Shown piece by piece: positions 1 through 9,368 of a stretch of DNA of 17,404 nucleotides. A model generated the notes under the pieces. The model was not told the origin of the DNA. It saw nothing but the letters and a program-made list of their open reading frames with translations, and ran no database searches. Source of the DNA: an uncultured Nocardioides sp. (GTDB lineage Bacteria > Actinomycetota > Actinomycetes > Propionibacteriales > Nocardioidaceae); NCBI RefSeq assembly GCF_946885725.1, contig NZ_CAMPGZ010000080.1, positions 1 through 17,404 on the forward strand. The letters run 5' to 3'. The position numbers and the translations under genes were made by a program. The first letter of the stretch is position 1; each line of letters starts with the position of its first letter.

Positions 1-2
1 AC

Positions 3-710
3 GACCAGAGCCACGAGCTGCGGGCCGGTCAGCTGGACGTCGATCGCGCCTCGAGCGTCTACCTGGAGTCGGGTCGGTTCTCGGCCGAGAAGATGGCGAG
101 GTTCCTCGAGGACACCGCGAACGCCGCCGCTGAGAACGAGTTCCCGCACATGCGTGTGGCCGGAGAGATGTCCTGGGTGCTACCAGGCCCTCCCGGGGCT
201 GACGAGTTCTTCGCGTACGAGTCGTCCCTCAACGAGATGGACACCCAGATCCCGTCCGCGCTGATGTGCATGTACGACCTCGAGCTGTTCGGCACCTCGA
301 TGCTTGTCGACGTTCTCAAGACGCACCCCAAGGTGCTCGTCGGCTCTATGGTCCTCGACAACCCGGAGTACCTCACCCCGGACCAGTACCTCGCGACGCG
401 CCGCCGGGCGATCGCCGCCCAGTCCTCGCTGGGGCCGGCGGGCGACTCCGCCCGCGCGCAGTACCCGCTGGCTGCAATCCGGCAGGCCGGCGAATGGGAC
501 AGCTGGAACGCCCTCACGGAGGCCGAGGGCAGGGTCGCACGCCTGGTGGCCAGCGGGCTCACCAACAAGGGGATCGCCGAGCAGCTGAGCCTGTCCCATC
601 ACACCGTCGACGCGCACCTGAAGCACATCTTCACCAAGCTCGGCATCCACTCACGAGTCGAGCTCACCGTCGTCGCGCTGAGACGGGCACGCGGCCGGCG
701 GGCTAGATAA
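3..710 (+). CDS. MEDS-domain LuxR-family transcriptional regulator, 5' end outside window
   Basis: The reading frame is open from base 3 to the TAA at 708-710, so the true start lies upstream. The visible 235 residues contain a segment typical of the MEDS domain (methanogen/methylotroph DcmR-type sensory domain): an ALMCMYDLELFG strand-helix followed by VLKTHPKVLVGSMVLDNPEYL. A C-terminal LuxR/FixJ helix-turn-helix follows at roughly bases 510-690 (LTEAEGRVARLVASGLTNKG, then SLSHHTVDAHLKHIFTKLG). MEDS domains are thought to sense small ligands; the ligand here is unknown. The gene points into the chaperone operon and ends 146 bases before dnaK, so it could regulate it, but nothing in the sequence proves this. 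No receiver domain is visible in this part. Confidence 0.85.
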   Translation, partial: DQSHELRAGQLDVDRASSVYLESGRFSAEKMARFLEDTANAAAENEFPHMRVAGEMSWVLPGPPGADEFFAYESSLNEMDTQIPSALMCMYDLELFGTSMLVDVLKTHPKVLVGSMVLDNPEYLTPDQYLATRRRAIAAQSSLGPAGDSARAQYPLAAIRQAGEWDSWNALTEAEGRVARLVASGLTNKGIAEQLSLSHHTVDAHLKHIFTKLGIHSRVELTVVALRRARGRRAR

Positions 711-731
711 CCCGTTCACGGGAGGTAGTGC

Positions 732-767
732 CCGAGCCGTTCCACTAACCCGAGCCGTTCCACTAAC
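732..767. repeat. Exact 18-bp tandem repeat upstream of dnaK
   Basis: The unit ccgagccgttccactaac occurs twice head to tail (732-749 and 750-767) with no mismatch. The CACTAAC end of each unit is nearly the reverse complement of GGTAGTG at 724-730, so an inverted arrangement is also present. It lies 90-125 bases before the dnaK ATG, where a promoter or operator is expected. No CIRCE element and no HAIR (HspR box, CTTGAGT-N7-ACTCAAG) is visible in 711-856. Regulatory function is an inference from position. Confidence 0.6.
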
Positions 768-856
768 ATGACGAGGGTCCCAGCCAGGACCCGCATGGGC
801 GGCTCCTCCCAAGGCCTGTTGCGGATCTCTGTAAATCGATTCGACGGGAGATTCTC

Positions 857-2743
857 ATGGCCAGAGCGGTTGGCATCGACCTAGGCACGACAAACTCAGT
901 CATTGCGGTGATGGAAGGCGGCCTGCCCACCGTCGTCCCGAATGCCGAGGGCAACCGAACGACGCCGTCCGTGGTGGCGTTCCTCGAGTCGGGCGAGCGC
1001 CTCGTCGGCCAGATGGCGAGGCGCCAGGCGATCCTCAACCCCAAGGGGACCATCTACTCGGCCAAGCGGTTCATCGGACGGAAGTACGACGAGGTCAGCA
1101 ACGAGCTCAACGCGGTGTCGTTCGACGTCGTCGCCGGGCCTGACGGCGCGGTGCGGTTCGAGGTCAACGGCAAGCAGTACGCACCTGAGGAGATCGCCGC
1201 GCAGGTGTTGCGCAAGCTGGTCGACGACGCGGGGAAGTTCCTCGGCGAGAAGGTGACCGAAGCTGTCATCACCGTCCCGGCGCACTTCAACGACGCACAG
1301 CGTCAGGCGACCAAGGACGCCGGGAAGATCGCGGGGCTCGAGGTCCTCCGCATCATCAACGAGCCGACCGCAGCAGCACTGGCCTACGGGATGGACAAGT
1401 TCGACAACGAGACCGTCCTGGTGTTCGACCTCGGTGGCGGCACGTTCGACGTCAGCGTCCTCTCCGTCGGAGACGGAGTGGTCGAGGTCCTCTCGACCGC
1501 AGGTGACACGCACCTCGGCGGCGACGACTTCGACCGGCGGATCGTCGACCACCTTGCCGACGAGTTCAAGAAGTCCAACGGCATCGACCTGCGGAATGAC
1601 CCGCAGGCCCTCCAGCGACTGTTCGAGGCCGCGGAGAAGGCGAAGGTCGAGCTCTCCGCGGTGACCCAGACGGCAGTGAACCTGCCCTTCGTGACCGCCG
1701 ACGCCTCGGGGCCGAAGCACCTCAACGTCACGCTGATGAGGTCCACGTTCGAGCAGCTGACCGCTGACCTCGTCGAGCGGTGCATGGACCCCGTGAAGCA
1801 GGCCATGGGGGACGCCAAGCTCACCGCCGACGACATCGACGAGGTCATCCTGGTCGGGGGTTCGACCCGTATCCCCGCGGTCCAGGCGCTGGTACGCAGG
1901 CTCACCGGCGGCAAGGACCCCAACATGACCGTGAACCCGGACGAGGTCGTCGCCGTCGGCGCGGCCGTCCAGGCAGCGATCATCAAGGGCGAGGTGAAGG
2001 ACGTCCTGCTCCTGGACGTGACACCGCTGTCCCTGGGGCTGGAAACGCTGGGTGGCGTGATGACCAAGGTGATCGACCGGAACACCACCATCCCGGCACG
2101 TCGGACCGAGGTGTTCAGCACCGCAGAGGACAACCAGTCCGCAGTCGACGTGGTCGTGCTCCAGGGCGAACGCGAGCGTGCGAGTGACAACCGGGTGCTG
2201 GCCAGGTTCCGGCTGGAGAACATCCGGCCCGCCCCGCGCGGAGTGCCTCAGATCGAGGTGACCTTCGACATCGACGCGAACGGAATCCTGCACGTCTCGG
2301 CGCGCGACAAGGACACCGGCGCAGAACAGAAGGTCACGATCAGCGAGACCTCCAACCTCGACCAGTCCGAGATCGAGCGCATGATCGCCGAGGCCGAGGC
2401 CCATCGCAGCGAGGACGCAGCGCTTAGGGAGCTGGTCGACGCCAGGAACGAGCTCGACTCGGTGGCGTACCAGGTGCAGAAGAGCCTGGAGACCTCTGGC
2501 GACTCCATCGCCGAGCACGACCGGGCTCGAGCAGAGATCCTGCTCGGCGACGCTCGGACCGCCCTCGAGGAGCAGGCACCGATCGACCGGCTGCGGTCTC
2601 TCACAGGTGAGCTCCACCAGCTGAACCAGGCCCTGGCCGCGTCCGCCCGCTCAACCGCGCCTCCCCCGGCATCCGGCGCCTCTGGTGCAGCTGCCGGCGC
2701 CGACGACGATGACGTGATCGACGCGGACTTCACGACTGGGTGA
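857..2743 (+). CDS. dnaK: Hsp70 chaperone DnaK
   Basis: Full-length Hsp70 of 628 aa. The N-terminal ATPase domain begins [19 protein letters not shown] and carries the phosphate-2 motif [15 protein letters not shown] and the adenosine motif [13 protein letters not shown]. The interdomain linker [18 protein letters not shown] is intact, followed by the beta-sandwich substrate-binding domain, a helical lid and an acidic tail ([11 protein letters not shown]). The ATG at 857 is preceded by GGGAG (846-850) with 6-base spacing. It is the first gene of the operon, 6 bases ahead of grpE. DnaK binds exposed hydrophobic peptides in an ATP-driven cycle controlled by DnaJ and GrpE in the cytoplasm. Since the linked J-protein is CbpA-like and the operon carries protease and redox genes, this may be a second, stress-dedicated DnaK rather than the housekeeping copy; that needs the whole genome to decide. 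Confidence 0.97.
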   Translation: MARAVGIDLGTTNSVIAVMEGGLPTVVPNAEGNRTTPSVVAFLESGERLVGQMARRQAILNPKGTIYSAKRFIGRKYDEVSNELNAVSFDVVAGPDGAVRFEVNGKQYAPEEIAAQVLRKLVDDAGKFLGEKVTEAVITVPAHFNDAQRQATKDAGKIAGLEVLRIINEPTAAALAYGMDKFDNETVLVFDLGGGTFDVSVLSVGDGVVEVLSTAGDTHLGGDDFDRRIVDHLADEFKKSNGIDLRNDPQALQRLFEAAEKAKVELSAVTQTAVNLPFVTADASGPKHLNVTLMRSTFEQLTADLVERCMDPVKQAMGDAKLTADDIDEVILVGGSTRIPAVQALVRRLTGGKDPNMTVNPDEVVAVGAAVQAAIIKGEVKDVLLLDVTPLSLGLETLGGVMTKVIDRNTTIPARRTEVFSTAEDNQSAVDVVVLQGERERASDNRVLARFRLENIRPAPRGVPQIEVTFDIDANGILHVSARDKDTGAEQKVTISETSNLDQSEIERMIAEAEAHRSEDAALRELVDARNELDSVAYQVQKSLETSGDSIAEHDRARAEILLGDARTALEEQAPIDRLRSLTGELHQLNQALAASARSTAPPPASGASGAAAGADDDDVIDADFTTG

Positions 2744-2749
2744 CGGACC

Positions 2750-3271
2750 ATGACCGAGGAACGAATGGAGCCTCAAGACGGGTCGATGCCATCCGAGAGC
2801 GCCGAGGCCGAGCAGGAGGAGTCACGCGTCGCAGCGCTCGAGCAGCGGGTTGCCGAACTGGAGGACCTGTGGCGCCGCGCGCTTGCCGAGCTGGACAACT
2901 ACCGGAAGCGCACGGCGAGGGAGCTGGCCCGCGCACGAAGGGATGAGCGGGCCAAGGCCGCGGCCGAGTGGCTTCCGGTGATCGACAACCTGGACCTGGC
3001 GCTGGAGCACGCGCGCGCCGACCCCGAGAACATCGTCGAGGGGGTCCGGGCCGTGCGACAGCAGGCCCTGGCAATCCTCGCTGCGCTTGGCTACCCCCGA
3101 CGCGACGACGAGGGAATCGCCTTCGACCCGACGTACCACGAGGCGGTCAGCACCGTCGAGGACGAGGAACTCCCGCCCGGGACGGTGGCCCGAGTGGTGC
3201 GGCCAGGATACGGATCCGAGGACGAGGTCCTTCGACCAGCAGCGGTCGTGGTGGCCACCAGGGGTCGATGA
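2750..3271 (+). CDS. grpE: Nucleotide exchange factor GrpE
   Basis: A 173-aa protein with an acidic, disordered N-terminus and a long coiled coil at about residues 25-85 ([20 protein letters not shown], then [20 protein letters not shown]). The conserved [15 protein letters not shown] helix and the C-terminal beta head follow ([27 protein letters not shown]). GrpE dimers open the DnaK nucleotide cleft and release ADP. The start is taken at 2750, six bases after the dnaK stop. An ATG at 2765 with GAGGA four bases ahead is an equally possible start, and the choice affects only the disordered tip. The TGA stop overlaps the dnaJ start region, which implies translational coupling. Confidence 0.95.
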   Translation: MTEERMEPQDGSMPSESAEAEQEESRVAALEQRVAELEDLWRRALAELDNYRKRTARELARARRDERAKAAAEWLPVIDNLDLALEHARADPENIVEGVRAVRQQALAILAALGYPRRDDEGIAFDPTYHEAVSTVEDEELPPGTVARVVRPGYGSEDEVLRPAAVVVATRGR

Positions 3272-4245
3272 TGGCGCGGGACTACTACGAAGCGTTGGGC
3301 GTGTCCCGGTCGGCGGACCAGTCCGAGATCCAGAGGGCGTACCGCAAGCTGGCGAGGCAGCACCACCCGGACGTGAACAAGGATCCCGGGGCCGAGGAGA
3401 GGTTCAAGGAGATCTCCGAGGCGTACGACGTTCTCTCCGACCCGGCGCTGCGCAGGAAGTACGACGCCTTCGGCGAGGACTTCCGGCGCGTCCCCGACGA
3501 TGAGGACCCAGCGGCCTGGCGCAGGTCCCGCTCCTACGCCGGTGCACGCAGCGGTGGCGGCGGCCGCGGCGCCGGACCCGGACCCAGTGGGTTCGAGTCA
3601 GGAGGAGTGCACTTCACGTCCTCGGACTTCGGTGACGACATCGACATCGAGGACCTGCTCGGGGGCATGTTCGGCCGCGGCCGGGGCCGTGGCCGCTGGG
3701 GGCCGATCCCCGGGGCGGACCAGGAGCTCGAGATCGAGGTCTCCCTCGAGGATGCGTACCACGGCACCAAGCGCAGCCTCGCCATCACCGGGCCGAACGG
3801 GCAGCGAACCATCGACGTCGACATCCCGGCCGGAGTCGTGGACGGTCAGCGGATCCGGTTGCGAGGTCAGGGCGGTCGTGGCTCTGACGGTGCAGCGCCT
3901 GGAGACCTCTACCTCATCGTCCGCATCGCACCGCACAAGCGCTACCGCTTGACGGGGCGCGATATCGAGGTCGACCTTCCACTCTCGGCCTGGGAGGCAG
4001 CTCTCGGAGCCGAGGTGACCATCGAGACACCCGGAGGCCCGGCCAAGGTCAAGGTTCCCGCCGGTACGTCGAGCGGCCGACGGCTCCGTCTCAAGGGCAG
4101 AGGCATGCCCAACCGTCGGGGCGCTCCGGGAGACCTCTACGCCCGCGTCGCGATCAAGGTCCCGAAGAAGCTCACCGATGAGGAGCGCAGGCTCTTCGAG
4201 GAGCTGCGCAAGGTTTCCACCTTCGACCCGAGGAGTGGGCGATGA
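3271..4245 (+). CDS. cbpA: CbpA-type DnaJ co-chaperone lacking the zinc finger
   Basis: This 324-aa J-protein starts [11 protein letters not shown], with the HPD catalytic tripeptide at residues 32-34. A Gly/Arg-rich linker follows ([18 protein letters not shown] and [13 protein letters not shown]), then two C-terminal substrate-binding beta domains ([59 protein letters not shown]). There are no cysteines, so the four CxxCxGxG repeats of type I DnaJ are absent, making it a class II / CbpA-like protein. It should stimulate DnaK ATP hydrolysis and deliver substrates. Two ATGs are adjacent (3268 and 3271). AGGGG at 3260-3264 has better spacing for 3271, while 3268 gives an ATGA overlap with grpE. 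Its stop overlaps the next gene by 4 bases. Confidence 0.94.
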   Translation: MARDYYEALGVSRSADQSEIQRAYRKLARQHHPDVNKDPGAEERFKEISEAYDVLSDPALRRKYDAFGEDFRRVPDDEDPAAWRRSRSYAGARSGGGGRGAGPGPSGFESGGVHFTSSDFGDDIDIEDLLGGMFGRGRGRGRWGPIPGADQELEIEVSLEDAYHGTKRSLAITGPNGQRTIDVDIPAGVVDGQRIRLRGQGGRGSDGAAPGDLYLIVRIAPHKRYRLTGRDIEVDLPLSAWEAALGAEVTIETPGGPAKVKVPAGTSSGRRLRLKGRGMPNRRGAPGDLYARVAIKVPKKLTDEERRLFEELRKVSTFDPRSGR

Positions 4246-4553
4246 CCAACGCACTGGCCCGGCCGTTGCGGCTCGACCTCAACCTCTACTCCCGGCTCAC
4301 CGGAGTCCACCCGGAGCTGATCCGGCGGCTGGTGCGGCTCGGTCTCCTGGAGGTCACGCGGGACGCCCGAGGCGACCTGTGGTTCGACCCCTCACAAGTG
4401 GCGGCCATGGCACGGATCCAGCGGCTTCGCTCGGGTCTCGGCCTCAACTACGCATCACTCGGGCTGGTGCTGGACCTGCTGGACCGCATCACCGAGCTCC
4501 AGAACACCTCAACCCGTGACCACACACGATTCGGAGGGCCGTCATGGACCTGA
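4242..4553 (+). CDS. cbpM: MerR-like chaperone modulator, CbpM type
   Basis: A 103-aa protein with a winged helix-turn-helix-like N-terminus ([20 protein letters not shown], then [20 protein letters not shown]) and a C-terminal helical part, [20 protein letters not shown] followed by [11 protein letters not shown]. From memory, this second half resembles E. coli CbpM ([26 protein letters not shown]) more than HspR, and it lacks the Tyr-Asp-Arg-Leu and RRYS segments typical of HspR. CbpM binds the J-domain of CbpA and inhibits it, and the gene lies directly after the CbpA-type gene with an ATGA overlap. AGGAG at 4231-4235 lies 6 bases ahead of the ATG. The 3' end overlaps clpB by 10 bases. A DNA-binding repressor role (HspR-like) is the main alternative. 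Confidence 0.82.
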   Translation: MTNALARPLRLDLNLYSRLTGVHPELIRRLVRLGLLEVTRDARGDLWFDPSQVAAMARIQRLRSGLGLNYASLGLVLDLLDRITELQNTSTRDHTRFGGPSWT

Positions 4554-7180
4554 ACAGGCTGACCCAGAAGTCGCAGGAGGCCCTGCACGACGCCCAGACC
4601 AAAGCGCTGCGCTTCGGACACACCGAGGTCGACGGCGAGCACCTGCTGCTGGCCCTGCTCGACCAGCCCGAGGGCCTCGTCCGCCCGCTGCTGGCCAGGT
4701 CGGGGGGCGATCCGGACCAGCTCGTGAACAAGCTGGAGGCCGAGCTCGAGAGACGCCCCAAAGTGACTGGGCCGGGGGCCGCTCCTGGGCAGGTCTACGT
4801 CACCCAGCGGCTCTCCCGCCTCCTCGAAGCCGCGGATCGCGAGGCGAAGCGCCTCAAGGACGAGTACGTGTCGGTGGAGCACCTGGTGATCGCCCTCCTG
4901 GACGAGGGTCGGACCTCGGCTGCCAGCCGTCTCATGCATGAGCAGGGGGTCAGCAAGGACACGTTCATGAAGGCGTTGACGGAGGTCCGCGGCAACCAAC
5001 GGGTCACCTCCGCGATGCCCGAAGTCGCCTACGAGGCGCTCGAGAAGTACGGCCGTGACCTCGTCGCCGACGCCGCCGCGGGGAAGCTGGAGCCGGTCAT
5101 CGGCCGTGACGGCGAGATCCGCCGGACCATCCAGATCCTCTCCCGGAAGACGAAGAACAACCCGGTGCTCGTCGGAGAGCCCGGAGTCGGCAAGACCGCG
5201 ATCGTCGAGGGTCTCGCTCAGCGCATCAACCATGGCGACGTACCCGAGGGTCTGCGCGACAAGACCGTCTTCGCACTGGACATGGGGGCACTGATCGCCG
5301 GAGCGAAGTACCGGGGCGAGTTCGAGGAGCGGCTCAAGGCGGTGCTCAACGAGGTGAGGAGCGCCGAGGGACGAATCCTGCTCTTCATCGACGAGCTGCA
5401 CACGGTGGTCGGCGCCGGCGCCTCCGAGGGCTCGATGGACGCGGGGAACATGCTCAAGCCGATGCTCGCCCGCGGCGAGCTGCACCTGATCGGCGCCACC
5501 ACCCTCGATGAGTACCGCACGCACATCGAGAAGGACGCCGCGCTCGAGCGTCGTTTCCAGCCCGTCATCGTCGACGAGCCCTCCGAGGAGGACGCGCTGT
5601 CGATCCTGCGGGGACTCCGCGAGCGTCTGGAGATCTTCCACGGCGTGAAGATCCACGACGGCGCTCTCGTCGCCGCAGTGACCCTGAGCCACCGCTACAT
5701 CTCGGACCGGTTCCTGCCCGACAAGGCGATCGACCTGGTCGACGAGGCGTGCGCGATGCTGCGCACCGAGATCGACTCCATGCCTGCGGAGCTGGACGAG
5801 CTCACCCGACGGGTGACCCGGCTCGAGATCGAGGAGGCCGCCCTCGCACAGGAGGAGGACCCGGCCAGCAGGGCACGCCTGGAGGAGCTCCGCCGTGAGC
5901 TGAGCGACCTCCGGGCCCAGGCTGACGCGATGCACGCTCAATGGGAGGCGGAGCGCTCAGCCCTGCGCGAGGTCCAGACGCTTCGTCAGGAGCTCGAGCA
6001 GGTCCGTCAGGAGAGCGAGCAAGCGGAGCGGGAGTACGACCTGAATCGCGCAGCGTCACTCCGTCACGGGAAGCTCCCGGAGATCCAGCGCCGGCTCCAG
6101 GCCGCGGAGGAGCGGCTGGCCAGCAAGCAGGGCGGGCACCGCCTGCTGCGCGAAGTCGTGACCGCCGACGAGATCGCCTCGATCGTCTCCCGATGGACCG
6201 GCATCCCGGTGACCAGGTTGCAGGAGGGTGAGCGCCAGAAGCTGCTCCGCCTGGACGAGGTCCTTCACGAGCGGGTGGTTGGGCAGGATGAAGCAGTCCA
6301 GCTGGTCGCCGACGCGGTCGTCCGCTCGCGGTCCGGGGTCAAGGACCCCCGTCGTCCGATCGGTTCCTTCATCTTCCTCGGGCCCACCGGTGTCGGGAAG
6401 ACCGAGCTCGCCAAGACCCTGGCGGCCGCGCTCTTCGACAGTGAGTCGAACATGATCCGCATCGACATGAGCGAGTACCAGGAGCGCCACACCGTGAGCC
6501 GGCTGGTGGGAGCACCTCCCGGGTACGTCGGTTATGAGGAGGGCGGCCAGCTCACCGAGGCGGTCCGCCGCAAGCCCTACAGCGTGGTGCTGCTCGACGA
6601 GATCGAGAAGGCACACGTGGATGTCTTCAACATCCTGCTGCAGGTTCTCGACGACGGCCGGCTCACCGACTCACACGGCCGGACGGTCGACTTCCGCAAC
6701 ACCGTCGTCATCATGACCTCGAACATCGGCTCGCAGTACCTCCTCGACGGCGTGACCTCGGACGGACAGATCAAGTCGGATGCACGGAGCATCGTGATGG
6801 GCGAGCTGCGCAGTCACTTCCGGCCGGAGTTCCTCAACCGCGTCGATGAGATCGTCCTGTTCAAGCCACTGGACTTGGCCGAGATCGAGCAGATCGTCGA
6901 CCTGCTGCTCGACGACCTGCGCGCGCGCCTTGCGGAGCAGCGGATCGGTCTGACGGTCACCGAGGCGGCCCGCCGCTTCATCGCCGACCAGGGCTACGAT
7001 CCGGCGTACGGTGCCAGGCCGTTGCGGCGCTTCATCGCTCGTGAGGTGGAGACCAAGGTCGGGCGTGCCCTCCTGCGTGGCGACCTGCCCGACGGCGGGA
7101 CGGTCTCCCTCGACGTCGACCACGGTGAGCTCGTCGTCACCACGTCGAAGGACCAGAACGAAGAGTCAGCAGCCGCATGA
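4544..7180 (+). CDS. clpB: AAA+ protein disaggregase ClpB
   Basis: An 878-aa Hsp100 with all ClpB domains. The double Clp N repeat spans about 1-145. AAA1 has Walker A GEPGVGKT at about 211-218 and Walker [10 protein letters not shown]. The coiled-coil middle domain spans about 400-540 ([40 protein letters not shown]). AAA2 has Walker A GPTGVGKT at about 613-620, [20 protein letters not shown] and sensor motif MTSNIG, and a C-terminal domain carries [13 protein letters not shown]. The full M-domain and the absence of an (I/V/L)G(F/L) ClpP loop indicate ClpB rather than ClpC/ClpA. It extracts polypeptides from aggregates together with DnaK, which is encoded in the same operon. GGAGGG at 4533-4538 sits 5 bases before the ATG. 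The 3' end overlaps trx by 4 bases. Confidence 0.97.
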   Translation: MDLNRLTQKSQEALHDAQTKALRFGHTEVDGEHLLLALLDQPEGLVRPLLARSGGDPDQLVNKLEAELERRPKVTGPGAAPGQVYVTQRLSRLLEAADREAKRLKDEYVSVEHLVIALLDEGRTSAASRLMHEQGVSKDTFMKALTEVRGNQRVTSAMPEVAYEALEKYGRDLVADAAAGKLEPVIGRDGEIRRTIQILSRKTKNNPVLVGEPGVGKTAIVEGLAQRINHGDVPEGLRDKTVFALDMGALIAGAKYRGEFEERLKAVLNEVRSAEGRILLFIDELHTVVGAGASEGSMDAGNMLKPMLARGELHLIGATTLDEYRTHIEKDAALERRFQPVIVDEPSEEDALSILRGLRERLEIFHGVKIHDGALVAAVTLSHRYISDRFLPDKAIDLVDEACAMLRTEIDSMPAELDELTRRVTRLEIEEAALAQEEDPASRARLEELRRELSDLRAQADAMHAQWEAERSALREVQTLRQELEQVRQESEQAEREYDLNRAASLRHGKLPEIQRRLQAAEERLASKQGGHRLLREVVTADEIASIVSRWTGIPVTRLQEGERQKLLRLDEVLHERVVGQDEAVQLVADAVVRSRSGVKDPRRPIGSFIFLGPTGVGKTELAKTLAAALFDSESNMIRIDMSEYQERHTVSRLVGAPPGYVGYEEGGQLTEAVRRKPYSVVLLDEIEKAHVDVFNILLQVLDDGRLTDSHGRTVDFRNTVVIMTSNIGSQYLLDGVTSDGQIKSDARSIVMGELRSHFRPEFLNRVDEIVLFKPLDLAEIEQIVDLLLDDLRARLAEQRIGLTVTEAARRFIADQGYDPAYGARPLRRFIAREVETKVGRALLRGDLPDGGTVSLDVDHGELVVTTSKDQNEESAAA

Positions 7181-7635
7181 GCACCACCCCAGGCAGCGAC
7201 GTGCGCAGCTCGATCGTCACCTGCTCGAACTGCCAGACCAAGAACCGGGTGCCCGTGGCCAGCACCGGCCACCCCCGCTGCGGGAAGTGCAAGTCCCCGC
7301 TTCCGTGGGTGGTCGACGCCGGGGACTCGGACTTCGACGAGATCGCCGACCAGGCGACGTTGCCGGTTCTCGTCGACGTCTGGGCGCCCTGGTGCGGTCC
7401 GTGCCGCATGGTGACTCCTGTGCTCGAGCAGCTCGCCAGCGAGATGGCCGGCCAGATCAAGCTCGTCAAAGTCAATGCGGACGAGGCACCCCGACTGAGC
7501 CAGCGGTTCGAGGCGCAGGCGATCCCGACACTCCTGGTCATGAAGAACGGCCAGGTCGTCGAGAAGCAGGTGGGTGCGGCTCCCGCCCCTGTCCTGCGGG
7601 AATGGGTGCATCAAGCGCTGGACAAGAACAAGTGA
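7177..7635 (+). CDS. trxC: Thioredoxin with N-terminal zinc ribbon (TrxC/thioredoxin-2 type)
   Basis: A 152-aa protein. Residues 16-38 hold two CxxC pairs (C16/C19 and C35/C38), the zinc-ribbon extension of thioredoxin-2. The thioredoxin fold follows, with active site WCGPC (C73, C76) and the cis-proline strand [13 protein letters not shown]. It should reduce disulfides in cytoplasmic proteins. TrxC-type proteins are linked to oxidative stress in other bacteria, and their zinc centre is redox responsive. The ATG overlaps the clpB stop (ATGA at 7177-7180). No strong Shine-Dalgarno is seen close to it, so translation probably depends on ribosomes finishing clpB. Confidence 0.94.
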   Translation: MSTTPGSDVRSSIVTCSNCQTKNRVPVASTGHPRCGKCKSPLPWVVDAGDSDFDEIADQATLPVLVDVWAPWCGPCRMVTPVLEQLASEMAGQIKLVKVNADEAPRLSQRFEAQAIPTLLVMKNGQVVEKQVGAAPAPVLREWVHQALDKNK

Positions 7636-7645
7636 GGGACCGGAG

Positions 7646-7693
7646 ATGAGCGTCCAGCCCGTCTCTGACTATGCACACGAGACCGATGTCTGA
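7646..7693 (+). other. Short leader reading frame (15 codons) or displaced true start of the downstream flavoprotein
   Basis: The best ribosome binding site between trx and the flavoprotein gene, GAGGGA at 7634-7639, points with 6-base spacing to the ATG at 7646. That frame encodes MSVQPVSDYAHETDV and then stops at TGA 7691-7693. The ATG at 7686 of the long downstream frame lies inside its last codons. It is either a coupled leader peptide, or the genuine N-terminus separated from the rest by a single-base frameshift (programmed, mutational or a sequencing error). Confidence 0.4.
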
Positions 7694-9368
7694 GTCCGAC
7701 GTCCCCGTGCGGCCGGAGACAACGGGTGTCACAACGGATGTCAACGGGGCCTACCCCCGACTCACGGACGAGCAGATCATGCTGCTGTCCAGGTACGGCG
7801 AGAAGCGACTCGTCGACAAGGGCGAGGCCCTCTTCCGCGAGGGTGACCCGGACTGTGACTTCTTCGTGATCCTGTCGGGCTCGGTCGCCGTGGTGCAGGA
7901 GACCGAAGGGGAGCCTCGGCTGATCGCGGTCCATGGGCCCAGGCGCTTTCTCGGCGGCGTCGCCCTGCTGACTGGTCAGCGGCCCTACCTCACCGCCATC
8001 GCTCAGGAGCCCACCGAGGTCCTCGTGATTCCTGTCGACAACCTGAAGGAGGCAGTCACCGAGGACCCCGGGCTCGGCGACCTGATACTGCGGGCCTTCC
8101 TCCTCCGCCGTTCCCTTCACAGGGGCATCGGCGCGGGGTTCAGGATCATCGGCTCGCGGTTCTCTCCGGACTGCCGTCGGCTGCGGGACTTCGCGAGCCG
8201 CAACAGGCTGGCCTACAAGTGGATAGACCTGGAGCAGGATCGCGAGGCCGAGACGATCCTGCAGCGTCTTAACATCTCCCCGGAGCAGACGCCGGTCGTG
8301 ATCTGGAAGGGCCGCAACGTTCTGCACAACCCGAGCAACGCCGAGCTGGCCAGCCTGATCGGACTGCGCTCCCCCGCGTCAGGCGCGTGTGACCTGCTTG
8401 TCGTCGGCGCTGGCCCAGCGGGGCTGGCGGCAGCGGTGTACGGCGCCTCCGAGGGGCTGTCGACAGTGGTGCTCGACGCTGTCGCCACCGGAGGGCAGGC
8501 GGCGACGTCGCCGCAGATCGAGAACTACCTCGGTTTCCCCGCGGGCATCTCCGGAGCAGAGCTGGCCGACCGCGCGGTCATCCAGGCCAGGAAGTTCGGC
8601 GCCTCGTTCACCATCCCGGCCGAGGCCGTCGCACTCTTGGAGGTCGGCGGGTCGCACGTCGTGCGGATCTCTGGCGACACGGACGTGATGGCCCATGCCG
8701 TGGTCCTCGCGACCGGGGCTCGTTACCGGCGGCTCGACGTACCAGGCGTGGAACGCCTGGAGGGAAGCAGCGTGTACTACGCGGCCACCGAGACGGAGGC
8801 GAAGCTGTGTCGCGCAGATCCGGTGGTGGTTGTCGGCGGGGGCAACTCCGCCGGCCAGGCCAGCGTGTTCCTCGCCAAGCACGCGTCGGCCGTGAACCTG
8901 GTCATCCGTCACGCGGACCTCGGCCGTGACATGTCTCGTTACCTGGCGGACGTGATCAATCGGACACCGCGGATCCGCGTCTGGCGGAACTCCGAGATCG
9001 TCGAGCTGCTCGGCGAGACCATGCTCGAGGAAGTCGTGATCGAGGACCTGGGCACCGGTGACCGTCGGAGAATCCCCGCGGCTGCGTTGTTCGTGCTCAT
9101 CGGCTCCGTGCCCCACACCCAGTGGCTCAACGGCCAGCTCCCTCTTGACGAGAGCGGGTTCGTGGTGACGGGGCGGCAGATCACCGCCGAGGTGGGCCCG
9201 GACAACCCGTGCGGACCGTCGATGTTCGAGACGGCACGCCCAGGTGTCTTCGCAGTCGGCGATGTGCGCAGCGGCTCGGTGAAGAGAGTGGCGTCAGCCG
9301 TTGGGGAGGGCGCAGTCGTGGTGCGGCTGGTGCACGAGTTCATGGCAAGCTCAGGAGGCTTCTCGTGA
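7671..9368 (+). CDS. Fusion: cyclic-nucleotide-binding-like domain, thioredoxin-fold domain and thioredoxin-reductase-like flavoprotein
   Basis: A 565-aa three-part protein. Residues 32-145 form a CNB beta-roll (FFVILSGSVAVVQ, RRFLGGVALLTGQ). The usual Glu of the phosphate-binding cassette is Gly, so canonical cAMP binding is doubtful. Residues 155-232 look like a thioredoxin/glutaredoxin fold (RIIGSRFSPDCRRLRDF; cis-Pro at TPVV) without a CxxC. Residues 240-565 are a TrxB-like FAD/NAD(P)H module with GAGPAG (246-251), VVVVGGGNSAGQA (NADPH) and GVFAVGDVR (FAD). Where thioredoxin reductase has its CxxC, this protein reads AATETEA (371-377), so it cannot be a classical reductase. It follows trx by 35 bases. 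The ATG at 7686 is an alternative start; neither has a strong ribosome site. The stop overlaps the ftsH GTG. Confidence 0.88.
   Translation: MHTRPMSESDVPVRPETTGVTTDVNGAYPRLTDEQIMLLSRYGEKRLVDKGEALFREGDPDCDFFVILSGSVAVVQETEGEPRLIAVHGPRRFLGGVALLTGQRPYLTAIAQEPTEVLVIPVDNLKEAVTEDPGLGDLILRAFLLRRSLHRGIGAGFRIIGSRFSPDCRRLRDFASRNRLAYKWIDLEQDREAETILQRLNISPEQTPVVIWKGRNVLHNPSNAELASLIGLRSPASGACDLLVVGAGPAGLAAAVYGASEGLSTVVLDAVATGGQAATSPQIENYLGFPAGISGAELADRAVIQARKFGASFTIPAEAVALLEVGGSHVVRISGDTDVMAHAVVLATGARYRRLDVPGVERLEGSSVYYAATETEAKLCRADPVVVVGGGNSAGQASVFLAKHASAVNLVIRHADLGRDMSRYLADVINRTPRIRVWRNSEIVELLGETMLEEVVIEDLGTGDRRRIPAAALFVLIGSVPHTQWLNGQLPLDESGFVVTGRQITAEVGPDNPCGPSMFETARPGVFAVGDVRSGSVKRVASAVGEGAVVVRLVHEFMASSGGFS

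Noticed and set aside
711..722. CCCGTTCACGGG after the LuxR stop as a terminator
   Set aside because: The stem is only 5 bp with a 2-base loop, which is too short to support a call.
896..2617. 573-residue frame antisense to dnaK, and similar long antisense frames over clpB and the metallopeptidase
   Set aside because: These are mirror frames expected in high-GC genes. They show no recognisable domains, and the sense frames are unmistakable.
4242..4553. HspR repressor as the primary call for the MerR-like gene
   Set aside because: It lacks typical HspR segments, no HspR box is seen upstream of dnaK, and the C-terminal half fits CbpM better. Kept only as an alternative.
9209..9364. In-frame ATG at 9209 giving a 706-residue FtsH
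   Set aside because: It would overlap the flavoprotein by 160 bases. The GTG at 9365 has an AGGAGG site at ideal spacing and a 4-base stop/start overlap.
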